DNA of 64,000 bases from Halorientalis sp. IM1011. GTDB lineage: Archaea; Halobacteriota; Halobacteria; Halobacteriales; Haloarculaceae. The stretch lies in NCBI RefSeq assembly GCF_001989615.1, contig NZ_CP019067.1:124001-188000 (forward strand), read 5' to 3'. Below are positions 32,007 to 39,924 of this stretch, piece after piece (the stretch's first letter is position 1; the number at the start of each line of letters is the position of its first letter). The position numbers and the translations under genes are program-made. The notes beneath the pieces are model-generated. The model ran no database searches, was not told where the DNA came from, and was given only the letters and a program-made list of their open reading frames with translations.

Positions 32007-33263
32007 TCAGGCACCTCCGTAGGCGGCGATAGAGAGGCCATCTGCGAGGTAGAACCGACCGTCGCGGCCGATGGCCGGCTGTGAGACCTGTGTTTCGCGG
32101 TCGATCCGCCACAGTTCCTCGCCGGTCGCGGCGTCGAACGCCCGGAGGGTGTAGTGGTCCGGCTGGAGAACGACACCGTCTGCGACGGCCGGGCCGTCGT
32201 CACCTTCGCTCATCGACTGAAGAGGCGCGTCCCAAAGCCGTTCACCGGACTCGGCGTCGAGTGCGACGAGTCCGTCGTCCTCGTCGCCGAGCAGCGCGGA
32301 TCCCGCCGCGTAGACGGCGTCTTGCGTCACCGTCGCCGGCGTGACGTACCGACCGTATTCGCCGTCCGGCTCGCCGCTCGTCCAGCGTTCGTCACCGCCG
32401 TCCGGGTCCAGCGCCGTGACGCCGGCCTCGTGTGCCAGGTACAGCGACCCGTTCGCAACCGTGGGCTGTAGCTCCTGTCGGACTGCCGGCGTCGATGCGG
32501 TCCAGCGCTGTGTTCCCCCGTCGACCGCGTACTCCGTGATCGTCCCGTCGTACGAGACAGTATACAGACTCCCGTCGGCGACTGCGGGACGAGAGGCGAA
32601 GCTTTCGACCGGAGTCCGCCATCGAACCGAGCCGGAACTGGCGTCCACCGCGACGATACCGTCGTCTGGGGCGAACACGGTCCCGCCGGCCGCGACGGGT
32701 GGGGACTGCCGGCCGTCGCCGAACCCCAGCGACGCGAGGAGTTGACTGTCCGGTTGTTCGTCGGTAGACCAGCGCCGTGCCAGCCCGCTCCCGTCGATCA
32801 CCGGTAGATCCGGACCTCCGTCGACTCCGATCGCCTGGAACCCGTACTCGGACGCCGTGACGAGACTCGGCGTCACGTATGCCCGGGCGGACGCTACCGC
32901 CGGGGTGGACAGGAACTGGCTCCCGTCGTCGTCGGACGCGATTCGGAACAGGCTGTCGCCCGAGGCGGCATCGAACGCTGTCAGCGACTCACGAGCCACG
33001 AACACCTGGCCATCGTAGAGGATCGGTCCCGGTGTCCTGAATCCCATGTTGTCGAACTCGTGGCTCCACCGTTCGGTCGGTTTCTCCCGCGGGACGCTCG
33101 CCTCGGGCGCGTGTGCGGTCCCGGCGGGGTCGTGGCGATACATCGGCCAGTCGGACCCGTCGGACCGGTCGTCACCGGCGGCCACGACTGCTCCGGTACC
33201 GAGTCCGAGGGCACCGATACCCGACAGCAGGGCGCGTCTGGAGAGTGGAGGGCGGCGAATCAC
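32007..33263 (-). CDS. Exported PQQ-like beta-propeller protein
   Basis: 418 residues. The N-terminus has a twin-arginine signal (LSRRALLSGIGALGLGTGAVVAAG) without a lipobox cysteine, so it is probably exported by Tat and released or retained by other means. The mature part has repeated blades with the tryptophan-docking pattern of PQQ-like/WD40-like propellers: FDAASGDSLFRI, VDASSGSVRWRTPV, LDPDGGDERWTSG, LDAESGERLWDAPL and FDAATGEELWRID. PQQ-enzyme ligands are not apparent, so it is more likely a structural or BamB-like repeat protein. Confidence 0.82.
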   Translation of the reverse strand: MIRRPPLSRRALLSGIGALGLGTGAVVAAGDDRSDGSDWPMYRHDPAGTAHAPEASVPREKPTERWSHEFDNMGFRTPGPILYDGQVFVARESLTAFDAASGDSLFRIASDDDGSQFLSTPAVASARAYVTPSLVTASEYGFQAIGVDGGPDLPVIDGSGLARRWSTDEQPDSQLLASLGFGDGRQSPPVAAGGTVFAPDDGIVAVDASSGSVRWRTPVESFASRPAVADGSLYTVSYDGTITEYAVDGGTQRWTASTPAVRQELQPTVANGSLYLAHEAGVTALDPDGGDERWTSGEPDGEYGRYVTPATVTQDAVYAAGSALLGDEDDGLVALDAESGERLWDAPLQSMSEGDDGPAVADGVVLQPDHYTLRAFDAATGEELWRIDRETQVSQPAIGRDGRFYLADGLSIAAYGGA

Positions 33264-33313
33264 GCCGGACGGTTTCGCCGCCGCCGTCGATAACTTTGCG
33301 GTTCAGTGACCAG

Positions 33314-33910
33314 TCAGTCGTCCGCCGGCGCGACCGGTTCGCCGTGTTCGATATCGGTGCCGAGCATGTCGAGGAACTCCGCGAGCCACTCGACGTGATC
33401 GCTCCAGTCCTGTCCGGTCACGAGGTTGCGGTCGCGGGTCACCTCGTCGACCCACGAACAGCCCGCGGCCTCGGCCTCGGCTCGAACGGCGGGATAGGTC
33501 GTCATCTCGTAGCCGTCCAGTACGTCCGCGGCGGCGAGGATCTGCGGGCCGTGACAGAGTGACGCCACCGGCTTGCCGGCCTCGAAGAAGTGCTGGACCG
33601 TCTCGATGACCTCGTCGTGTGTGCGCAGGTACTCGGGTGCTCGCCCGCCGGGGACGACCAGCGCGTCGTAGTCGGCCGGATCGATCACGGCCATCGTTTC
33701 GGTCACCTGGAAGTTGTGCCCGCGATCTTCCATGTAGGTCTGATCGCCCCGGAAGTCGTGGATCGCCGTCTTGCAGGTGTCACCCGCCTCCTTCTCCGGA
33801 CAGACGGCGTCGACCTCGTGGCCGACTGTCTGGAGGGTCTGGAAGGGAACCATCGTCTCGTAGTCCTCCCCGAAGTCGCCGACGATCATCAGGATCTGCT
33901 TGCCAGTCAT
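33314..33910 (-). CDS. DJ-1/PfpI family protein
   Basis: 198 residues. ILMIVGDFGEDYETMVPFQTLQTVGHEVDAV supplies the conserved Glu, LVVPGGRAPEYLR the oxyanion loop, and PVASLCHGPQILAAADVL the nucleophilic Cys and following His of the DJ-1/PfpI superfamily. Members act as glyoxalases, protein deglycases or peptidases; which applies here is unknown. The ATG at 33910 begins the homology (MTGKQILMIVGD). Confidence 0.88.
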   Translation of the reverse strand: MTGKQILMIVGDFGEDYETMVPFQTLQTVGHEVDAVCPEKEAGDTCKTAIHDFRGDQTYMEDRGHNFQVTETMAVIDPADYDALVVPGGRAPEYLRTHDEVIETVQHFFEAGKPVASLCHGPQILAAADVLDGYEMTTYPAVRAEAEAAGCSWVDEVTRDRNLVTGQDWSDHVEWLAEFLDMLGTDIEHGEPVAPADD

Positions 33911-34006
33911 GGTGAATCCGTGTTCGGCTGGAACACGTCGTACGATAACGGGTGGCACGGACATAAACTAGCCGGACCGGTGAACGGCCGGTCGTGAGCG
34001 GATCAC

Positions 34007-34792
34007 TCAGTCCAGCAGGTCTGGCACGTCGCCGATACCATCGAGGACGTGATCCGGCCGCACGTCGGACTCGGCCACGTCGTCGCGGTCGGCGGCCCCC
34101 GTCAGCACGAGCGCGGTCGTCATCCCGGCGCGTTCACCCATCGCGATATCGGTGTCGAGGCGATCACCCACGAGCAGGCACTCCCCGGGCGCGACGCCGA
34201 TGGCGTCCTCGACGGCGGCGATAGACTCCGGCGAGGGCTTACCCAGTACGCGGTCGGGGTCGCGGTCGGCGACGGCCGCGACGGCACCGATGATCGCCCC
34301 CGACCCGGGGACCGAGCGGCCGCCCGAGGCGGGGACCGTCCGGTCGGGGTCGGAGCCGACGAAGGCCGTCGACGGGTCCTCTAGCGCGCGCAGGCCATCG
34401 GTCATGTCGTCGTAGTCGAACTCGCGGTCCCAGGAGGCGACCACCACGTCTGCGGTGGTCGGCTCGTCGGTCAGCGAGACGCCGGCGTCGACCAGTTGCT
34501 CGCGCAGGCCCGGCGACCCGATCAGGAAGCAGTCGTCGCCGGCGTGTTCGTCGACGAGATAGTCGGTGGTGACGGTTCCCGCCGAGAGGACTTCGCTTTC
34601 GTCGATTTCGATTTCCAGACCGGCGAGGCGGTCGACGTACGCCGCCCGCGTCTTGGTGGGGTTATTCGAGAAACAGCACAGCGAGAGTCCCAGTTCGCGG
34701 ATCGCGTCGACCGTCTCGGCCGCGCCGGGGAGGAGTTCGCCGCCGCGGTAGACCGTCCCGTCGAGATCGAGCACCACGCCGCGGTATGTCAT
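34007..34792 (-). CDS. HAD-IIA family phosphatase (NagD-like)
   Basis: 261 residues. HAD motif I is GVVLDLDGTVYRGGELLPGA, motif II is CCFSNNPTKTRAAYVDRL, Lys in VLGKPSPESI is motif III and CLLVGDRLDTDIAMGERAGMTTALVLTG is motif IV. The C2-type cap between motifs II and III (about 70-180) marks subfamily IIA (NagD/p-nitrophenyl phosphatase). It dephosphorylates a small sugar phosphate or nucleotide; the substrate cannot be read from sequence. Confidence 0.88.
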   Translation of the reverse strand: MTYRGVVLDLDGTVYRGGELLPGAAETVDAIRELGLSLCCFSNNPTKTRAAYVDRLAGLEIEIDESEVLSAGTVTTDYLVDEHAGDDCFLIGSPGLREQLVDAGVSLTDEPTTADVVVASWDREFDYDDMTDGLRALEDPSTAFVGSDPDRTVPASGGRSVPGSGAIIGAVAAVADRDPDRVLGKPSPESIAAVEDAIGVAPGECLLVGDRLDTDIAMGERAGMTTALVLTGAADRDDVAESDVRPDHVLDGIGDVPDLLD

Positions 34793-34873
34793 CGTCCCGA
34801 CGCAGGATCACCAGCGGCATAACGACCGTGGTCCCGGCACGAGCGGCGGAACGGCGAACCACCCAGCCGAGGA

Positions 34874-36271
34874 TCAGGCGGGTTCGACGCCGGTCACGTC
34901 GAAGCGCGCGCCGTTTGCCTCGCTCTCACCGACCTCGACCGTCCAGCCGTGGGCGTCGGCGATCTGTTGGACGATGGCCAGCCCGAAGCCCGTCCCGTCG
35001 CCGGCCGTCGAGAAGCCCGTCTCGAACACCGTCTGGTACTCGTCTTCGGGGATGCCCGTGCCGTCGTCGGCGACGTAGAAGGCGAGGGCGGTCTCGTCAC
35101 GTCCGTCGCCGGAGCCGGACGCGAACGTCCCGACCCGGACCGTGTCGGCGTCGCCGTGCGTGATGGCGTTCCGGAAGAGGTTGCTCAGCAGTTCCTGCAG
35201 GCGGGCGTCGTCGGCCATGATCTCCGCGTCCGTCTCCACGACGAGGTCGGTGGCATCGGCGTCGACGTAGGGCCAGACTTTCTCGGCGGCCGCGCCGACG
35301 GTCGTCGCCACGGGGTCGTCGACGGTGTCGCCCTGCCGGGCCAGCGTCAACACGTCGTCGATGAGCCGATCCATCCGGTCGTGGGAGCGCTGGATCGCTT
35401 CCAGTTGTTCCGGGGGCTCCTCGAACTCCTCGCCCAGCAGTTTCGCGTTCATCGACGCGATGTCCAGCGGTCCCTTGAGGTCGTGTGAGACCATACTGGC
35501 GAAGCGATCCAGCCGCTCGTTCTTGCGCTTGAGTTCCCGGGCGCGCTCGGTCCGCTCGGTCACGTCGCGGGCGATCAACTGGAAGGTATCCCGTTCTGTG
35601 CGGATGTCGACGGGGACGACGATGTTGTGGAAGTGTCGGCCGTCGAGTTCGCTCTCGAAGGTCCGGGATTCGCCGGTCTCCAGCACCGCCTGGCCGGCCG
35701 TCAGCCAGGACTCGCCCGTCTCGGGGAACTGCTCGGTGAGGTCGGCCCCGCGCAGGGAGTCGCGGTCGACGCCGGCGAGGTCGGCCATCGCGGGGTTGGC
35801 GGCGACGATCGTCCCGTCGTGTTCGACCTGTGTGACCACGTCCGGCGTGTTGTCGACGAGCAGTTCGTAGCGCCGCTGGGTCCGCTGCTGGTCGACCGCG
35901 CTCTCGATCCGGTTGGCCAGTTGCTGGTACTGCTGATCCTCGACGACTTCGAGTTTGAGGATGTAGTCGTCAACGCCCGCCGAGATCGCTTCGCTGGCGA
36001 TCTCCTCGGTACCCCGCCCGGTCAACAGGATGAAGGGGACCTCCCCGTGTTCCGCGCGAACCATCGCCATCAGTTCCAGCCCGTCAGGACCTGGCATCTC
36101 GTAGTCGCTGACGATGCAGTCGATCTCGGCGTCGGCCAGTACGTCCATCGCCTCGTCGGCCCCGGTGGCCCAGTGGGACTCCATGCCGTGGTCCTCCGCG
36201 AGCGTTCCGGCGGTCATCTCTGCGAAGAACTCGCTGTCGTCGACGACCAGCACGCGAATGTCCTCACTCAT
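34874..36271 (-). CDS. Sensor histidine kinase with N-terminal receiver (REC-PAS-HisKA-HATPase)
   Basis: 465 residues and no membrane segments. Receiver domain 1-120 has VLVVDDSEFF and the phospho-acceptor Asp in IDCIVSDYEMPGPDG. The PAS domain at about 130-245 has YELLVDNTPDVVTQVEHDGTIVAANPAM. HisKA has the phospho-His in FASMVSHDLKGPLD (about 260). The ATPase domain has the N box LSNLFRNAITHG, G1 YVADDGTGIP and G2 DGTGFGLAIVQQI. A cytosolic kinase that receives a phosphate or signal through REC is a common haloarchaeal type; the output partner is not encoded nearby. Confidence 0.92.
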   Translation of the reverse strand: MSEDIRVLVVDDSEFFAEMTAGTLAEDHGMESHWATGADEAMDVLADAEIDCIVSDYEMPGPDGLELMAMVRAEHGEVPFILLTGRGTEEIASEAISAGVDDYILKLEVVEDQQYQQLANRIESAVDQQRTQRRYELLVDNTPDVVTQVEHDGTIVAANPAMADLAGVDRDSLRGADLTEQFPETGESWLTAGQAVLETGESRTFESELDGRHFHNIVVPVDIRTERDTFQLIARDVTERTERARELKRKNERLDRFASMVSHDLKGPLDIASMNAKLLGEEFEEPPEQLEAIQRSHDRMDRLIDDVLTLARQGDTVDDPVATTVGAAAEKVWPYVDADATDLVVETDAEIMADDARLQELLSNLFRNAITHGDADTVRVGTFASGSGDGRDETALAFYVADDGTGIPEDEYQTVFETGFSTAGDGTGFGLAIVQQIADAHGWTVEVGESEANGARFDVTGVEPA

Positions 36272-36382
36272 GGTTGTGATTCTCCCTGAGAGGTCGACAC
36301 ACGCAGCACAGGACGACGGACGGACTGGCCATACGTACTACACACAACGAATCGGCCCACTGTCAAATATCCTCGGGCGATT

Positions 36383-37792
36383 CTAGTCGCGAAGTCGCCG
36401 CTCCCACCGCGGTCCGGCCCGTCGACCGAGGACGACGCCGACGACGGCGGCGACCACGGCGAGCGCGATCGCGGCCATCGTCGCAACGGACCCGAACGCG
36501 GGTTCGACGAGCGCGGCCACCAGTAACGGCATCGCGACGACCGACAGCGCTGCGCCGAACGCGAGAAACCGCGGTGTGTCGAACAGCAGTTCGGTCGGCG
36601 AGAGCCCGGCGACGAACGCCGTCGCGCCGAAGACGTACACCGAGAGCAGCGGGAGGACGGCGAGTCCGGGGACTAGCGCCACCGGATCGTACCAGATCGC
36701 TGCGAGTCCGAGGTAGACCAGCCCCGCGGGAATCGAGAGCAACAGATACGCCCGGCGCTTGCCGGCGAGGACGGCGGCGACCGACACCGGATACCGGCGG
36801 TACTCGTCGGCGCTGTCGAACTGCGTCACCCAGCTGTAGGTGGTGAACGAGCCCAGCCCGAGCAGCGTCCCGAAGGCCACGCCCGGCGAGGGCTCCAGTC
36901 CCGTGGCCGACGTGATCTGCCCGAGCAGCAGGGCGGTCACGGCGAAGAGGACGCCCATCGAGAAGAGGACTTTCCAGACAGAGCCGCTGGACCGACTCAC
37001 CTCCAGCAGCGCCCGCGTGGTCAGCCCGTCGCCGTCGCGGAGCCAGCCCCGGAGCGTCGTGAACCGCTCGCCGGTGGTCCGGTAGGCTCCGCTGTCGGCC
37101 GGCCGGAACAGGAGCGGCCCGAGGACGCCGAAGACCGCGATCGGTGCGAATCCGCGGACCGCCGCGAGCGCCGAGGGGTCGCGGTAGAGGGCGTACGGCG
37201 TGTACGCGAGCGCGTCGACGCCCGGCCAGAGGACGGCGGCCACGACCAGTGCGACGGGACCGGCCACGAGCAACCGGCTCCGCGTCGCCGCGCCCGCGAG
37301 CGTCAGCGAGAGCGTCACGCCCAGCGCGAACGCGCCGATCAGCGTCAGCCACAGCAGGACGATCCGGGTCGGAGAGACACCCGACGAGAGGGCGGTCGGC
37401 ACCGCCGCGAGGCCGATGGGCGCGACGAAGAAGACGGTGTAGTAGACCAGATCCTTCCAGAGGAACACGGCCAGCAGGCGGTTCCACGAGACGGGAAGCG
37501 TCCGCGCGGAGAAGACCAGCAGCGTCATATCACCGAGTGCGTCACGCAGGGCGTCCCTGCCCACGAGGCCGATCGTCCCGACCTGCAGGCCGAAGAAGAA
37601 GAGCAGACCGTGGAGGCCGGCGACGATAGCATCGAAGGGGGTGCCGGTGTAGGCGAGGAGGGCGAACCCGCCCGCCGCGAGGAGCGCGACGGTGACCGGG
37701 AAGGCGGCGAACCGGCGACCGCCGAAGAGGTGTTCGTGGAGTCGCCACTCCTCGCGCAGCATCCGGCCGAAGAGTTCGGTCGTGAGCGACAT
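36383..37792 (-). CDS. ABC transporter permease (exporter type)
   Basis: 469 residues with about ten to twelve hydrophobic helices and no catalytic motif. It starts 1 bp after the stop of an ABC ATPase on the same strand, so it is the membrane half of that transporter. The layout is that of ABC-2-type exporters of unknown substrate. The N-terminus MSLTTELFGRMLREEWRLHEHLFGG is cytoplasmic and amphipathic, normal for these permeases. Confidence 0.78.
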   Translation of the reverse strand: MSLTTELFGRMLREEWRLHEHLFGGRRFAAFPVTVALLAAGGFALLAYTGTPFDAIVAGLHGLLFFFGLQVGTIGLVGRDALRDALGDMTLLVFSARTLPVSWNRLLAVFLWKDLVYYTVFFVAPIGLAAVPTALSSGVSPTRIVLLWLTLIGAFALGVTLSLTLAGAATRSRLLVAGPVALVVAAVLWPGVDALAYTPYALYRDPSALAAVRGFAPIAVFGVLGPLLFRPADSGAYRTTGERFTTLRGWLRDGDGLTTRALLEVSRSSGSVWKVLFSMGVLFAVTALLLGQITSATGLEPSPGVAFGTLLGLGSFTTYSWVTQFDSADEYRRYPVSVAAVLAGKRRAYLLLSIPAGLVYLGLAAIWYDPVALVPGLAVLPLLSVYVFGATAFVAGLSPTELLFDTPRFLAFGAALSVVAMPLLVAALVEPAFGSVATMAAIALAVVAAVVGVVLGRRAGPRWERRLRD

Positions 37793-37793
37793 C

Positions 37794-38537
37794 TCAGTGC
37801 CGGGCCGGTCCGGCCGGCGCGTCGGCCGCCGCGTCGTTCACTTCCGTCCGGAACACGTCGAGCAGGCGCTCGCCCTCACCCAGTTCGCGGGGGTCGCGCT
37901 CGGCGACGAGGCGGCCGTCGCTGACGATGGCGACCCGGGTACAGAGTTCCTCGGCCACCTCGATGAAGTGCGTCGAGAGGAAGACGGTGTTGCCGCGCTC
38001 GACGTACTCCCGGAAGTGGCCCTTGATCTGTTCCTGCATCAGCGGATCGAGGTTGACGAGGGGTTCGTCGATGAAGACGAGATCGGGTTCGTGGACGAAC
38101 GCGGCCGCGAGCATCACGCGCTGGCGCTCCCCCTCCGAGAGGTCCGTCGAGAGCGTATCGAGCAGGCCGGCGAACTCGAAGCGCTCGGCCCACTCGTCGA
38201 TACGGGTACTCACGTCGTCGAGGTCACGGACGCTCCCGACGAACTCCAGGTACTCCCGGGGCGTCAGAAAGCTCGGCGGGTCCTCGCGCTCGGGGAGGAT
38301 GCCGACCGACTGGCGAACCGAGATCGGATCGCTGACGGGGTCGTGGCCCAGCACCGAGGCAGTCCCCGAGGTCGGTTCGAGCTGGCCAGTGAGGATTTCG
38401 ATAGTAGTGGTCTTGCCCGAGCCGTTGGGGCCGAGCAGGGCGAACAGTTCGCCGTCGGGGACGGTCAGTGAGAGATCCACCAGCGCGTCCACGTCACCGT
38501 AGCGCTTGGTCAACCCGTCCGTCTCGATGGCGGTCAT
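37794..38537 (-). CDS. ABC transporter ATP-binding protein
   Basis: 247 residues. Walker A LLGPNGSGKTTT, Q-loop region VGILPEREDPPSFLTPREYL, a signature variant LSEGERQRVMLA, Walker B DLVFIDEPLVNLDP and the switch His in FLSTHFIEVAEELC are all present. Together with the following permease it forms an exporter. The signature begins LSEGE rather than LSGGQ, a common tolerated variant. The ATG at 38537 starts the domain; the upstream open stretch is repeat DNA. Confidence 0.9.
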   Translation of the reverse strand: MTAIETDGLTKRYGDVDALVDLSLTVPDGELFALLGPNGSGKTTTIEILTGQLEPTSGTASVLGHDPVSDPISVRQSVGILPEREDPPSFLTPREYLEFVGSVRDLDDVSTRIDEWAERFEFAGLLDTLSTDLSEGERQRVMLAAAFVHEPDLVFIDEPLVNLDPLMQEQIKGHFREYVERGNTVFLSTHFIEVAEELCTRVAIVSDGRLVAERDPRELGEGERLLDVFRTEVNDAAADAPAGPARH

Positions 38538-38575
38538 CCCCTGACTGGTGTCGGGCCAGTGAGAAAAACGTTGCC

Positions 38576-38700
38576 GGGGTTTTGGATGGCGAGGTCGTCC
38601 CGAGACCCTCACTTCGTTCGCGGCTCGCGGCTCACTGCGTTCGCCGCTCGTCCGTTCCGAGGCTCTCACTTCGTTCGGGCCTCGTGATTTGAACGGCCCC
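38576..38700. repeat. Palindromic intergenic repeats (CTCACTTCGTTCG type)
   Basis: CTCACTTCGTTCG occurs at 38608-38620 and 38665-38677 with GC-rich inverted partners between. It is the reverse complement of the CGAACGAAGTGAG word in the tRNA-Arg patch (8020-8032, 8271-8283), and a relative, GTTCACTTCGTTCAC, lies just 5' of tRNA-Gly (about 14650). A short GATTTGAAC at about 38686-38694 echoes a T-loop. This is a dispersed small repeat, not a gene. Confidence 0.65.
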
Positions 38701-38779
38701 ACATCCGACGCCGAAGGGTTAGGCCGGTCGTGGGCAATCACAGCGACAGAGTGGACCGCGCGGTCCACGGGGGATCACC

Positions 38780-39577
38780 ATGACCGATATCGACACGGAG
38801 TTCGAGACGATTCGCATCGAGACACCGGGCAACTACGTCGGCCACCTCGTCCTCGACCGACCCGAGGACATGAACACCGTCAGCGCGCAGATGCTGGAGG
38901 AACTCGACGAGGCCGTCGACGTACTCGAAGACCACGAGGAGGTCCGCGCCATCTACATCACCGGCGAGGGCGAGAAGGCCTTCTCGGCGGGGGCGGACGT
39001 GTCCTCCAACGGCGCGATGGACAACCGCGAGGGCGTCGAACACTCCCGCTACGGCCAGCGCGTGTTCGGCAAGTTCCGCGAAACCGACCTGCCCGTGATC
39101 GCCGGCATCGACGGCTACGCCCTCGGCGGCGGCCTCGAACTCTCGATGTGTGCCGACCTCCGGGTCGCCAGCGAGTCCTCGGAGATGGGCCTGCCCGAGC
39201 ACAACCTCGGGCTGCTTCCGGGGTGGGGCGGCACCCAGCGCCTCCAGCGCCTCGTCGGCGAGAGCGCGGCCAAGTACGTCGTCTTCACCGCCGAGCGCAT
39301 CCCCGCCGAACGGATGCACGAACTCGGATTTCTACACGAGGTCTATCCCGACGACGAGTTCGAGGAGAAAGCCCTCGAGTTCGCCGAGAACGTCGCCGGC
39401 GGCCCGCCCATCGCCCAGAAGTACACCAAGCGCGCGATGCGGGAGGGGTGGGACAACATGGAGGCGGGCCTCGAACTGGAGGCCAGTGCCTTCGGCCACC
39501 TGCTGGACACCGAAGACCTGAGCGAGGGCATCACCGCCTTCGTCACCGATCAGGAACCCGAGTTCGAGGGCAAGTAG
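38780..39577 (+). CDS. Enoyl-CoA hydratase/isomerase (crotonase) family protein
   Basis: 265 residues. Crotonase motifs are ITGEGEKAFSAGADV (oxyanion hole), GIDGYALGGGLELSMCADLRVA (first catalytic Glu in GLEL) and MGLPEHNLGLLPGWGGTQRL (second Glu in PEHNLG). With both glutamates it is likely an active enoyl-CoA hydratase for beta-oxidation or a related pathway. It stands alone, so the pathway cannot be named from context. Confidence 0.88.
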   Translation: MTDIDTEFETIRIETPGNYVGHLVLDRPEDMNTVSAQMLEELDEAVDVLEDHEEVRAIYITGEGEKAFSAGADVSSNGAMDNREGVEHSRYGQRVFGKFRETDLPVIAGIDGYALGGGLELSMCADLRVASESSEMGLPEHNLGLLPGWGGTQRLQRLVGESAAKYVVFTAERIPAERMHELGFLHEVYPDDEFEEKALEFAENVAGGPPIAQKYTKRAMREGWDNMEAGLELEASAFGHLLDTEDLSEGITAFVTDQEPEFEGK

Positions 39578-39595
39578 CCGGCGGTTCGCCTGCTC

Positions 39596-39835
39596 TCATT
39601 CCGCGTCGCTGAACACCATCTCCGCGATCTCGTGGCGCGGATTTTCGTCGTCGTCATTCTCGTACTTGTACAGGGTCCCGTCGTCCTCGTCGGCCGTCGC
39701 CTCGTGTGAGCCGTCACAGAACGGGTAATCGCCCGACAGCCCGCACATACAGATCGCGATGTCGCCTTTCTCGCCGATATCGTCCTCGTCCACGATCTTC
39801 GGACCGGTCGCCTCGTGAGTGATCTCGCGCGCCAT
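39596..39835 (-). CDS. CDGSH iron-sulfur domain protein
   Basis: 79 residues. CMCGLSGDYPFCDGSH is the CxCx2(S/T)x3PxCDGxH signature that binds a [2Fe-2S] cluster with three Cys and one His. The remainder is acidic, ending in HEIAEMVFSDAE. Probably an electron-transfer or iron-handling protein of the cytoplasm. Convergent with the crotonase gene and divergent from the potassium channel. Confidence 0.92.
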   Translation of the reverse strand: MAREITHEATGPKIVDEDDIGEKGDIAICMCGLSGDYPFCDGSHEATADEDDGTLYKYENDDDENPRHEIAEMVFSDAE

Positions 39836-39924
39836 ACGGTAGCGTGGACCGGGCCGTCCAAAAAGGCCCGCCCCGGTCGCTGTCAGAAAGCGTAAGGGTC
39901 GGGTGGCCGTTGGCTCCGGTAGCG

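Noticed and set aside
38538-38768. N-terminal extension of the ABC ATPase
   Set aside because: The extension is encoded by intergenic palindromes; the ATPase homology begins at the ATG at 38537.
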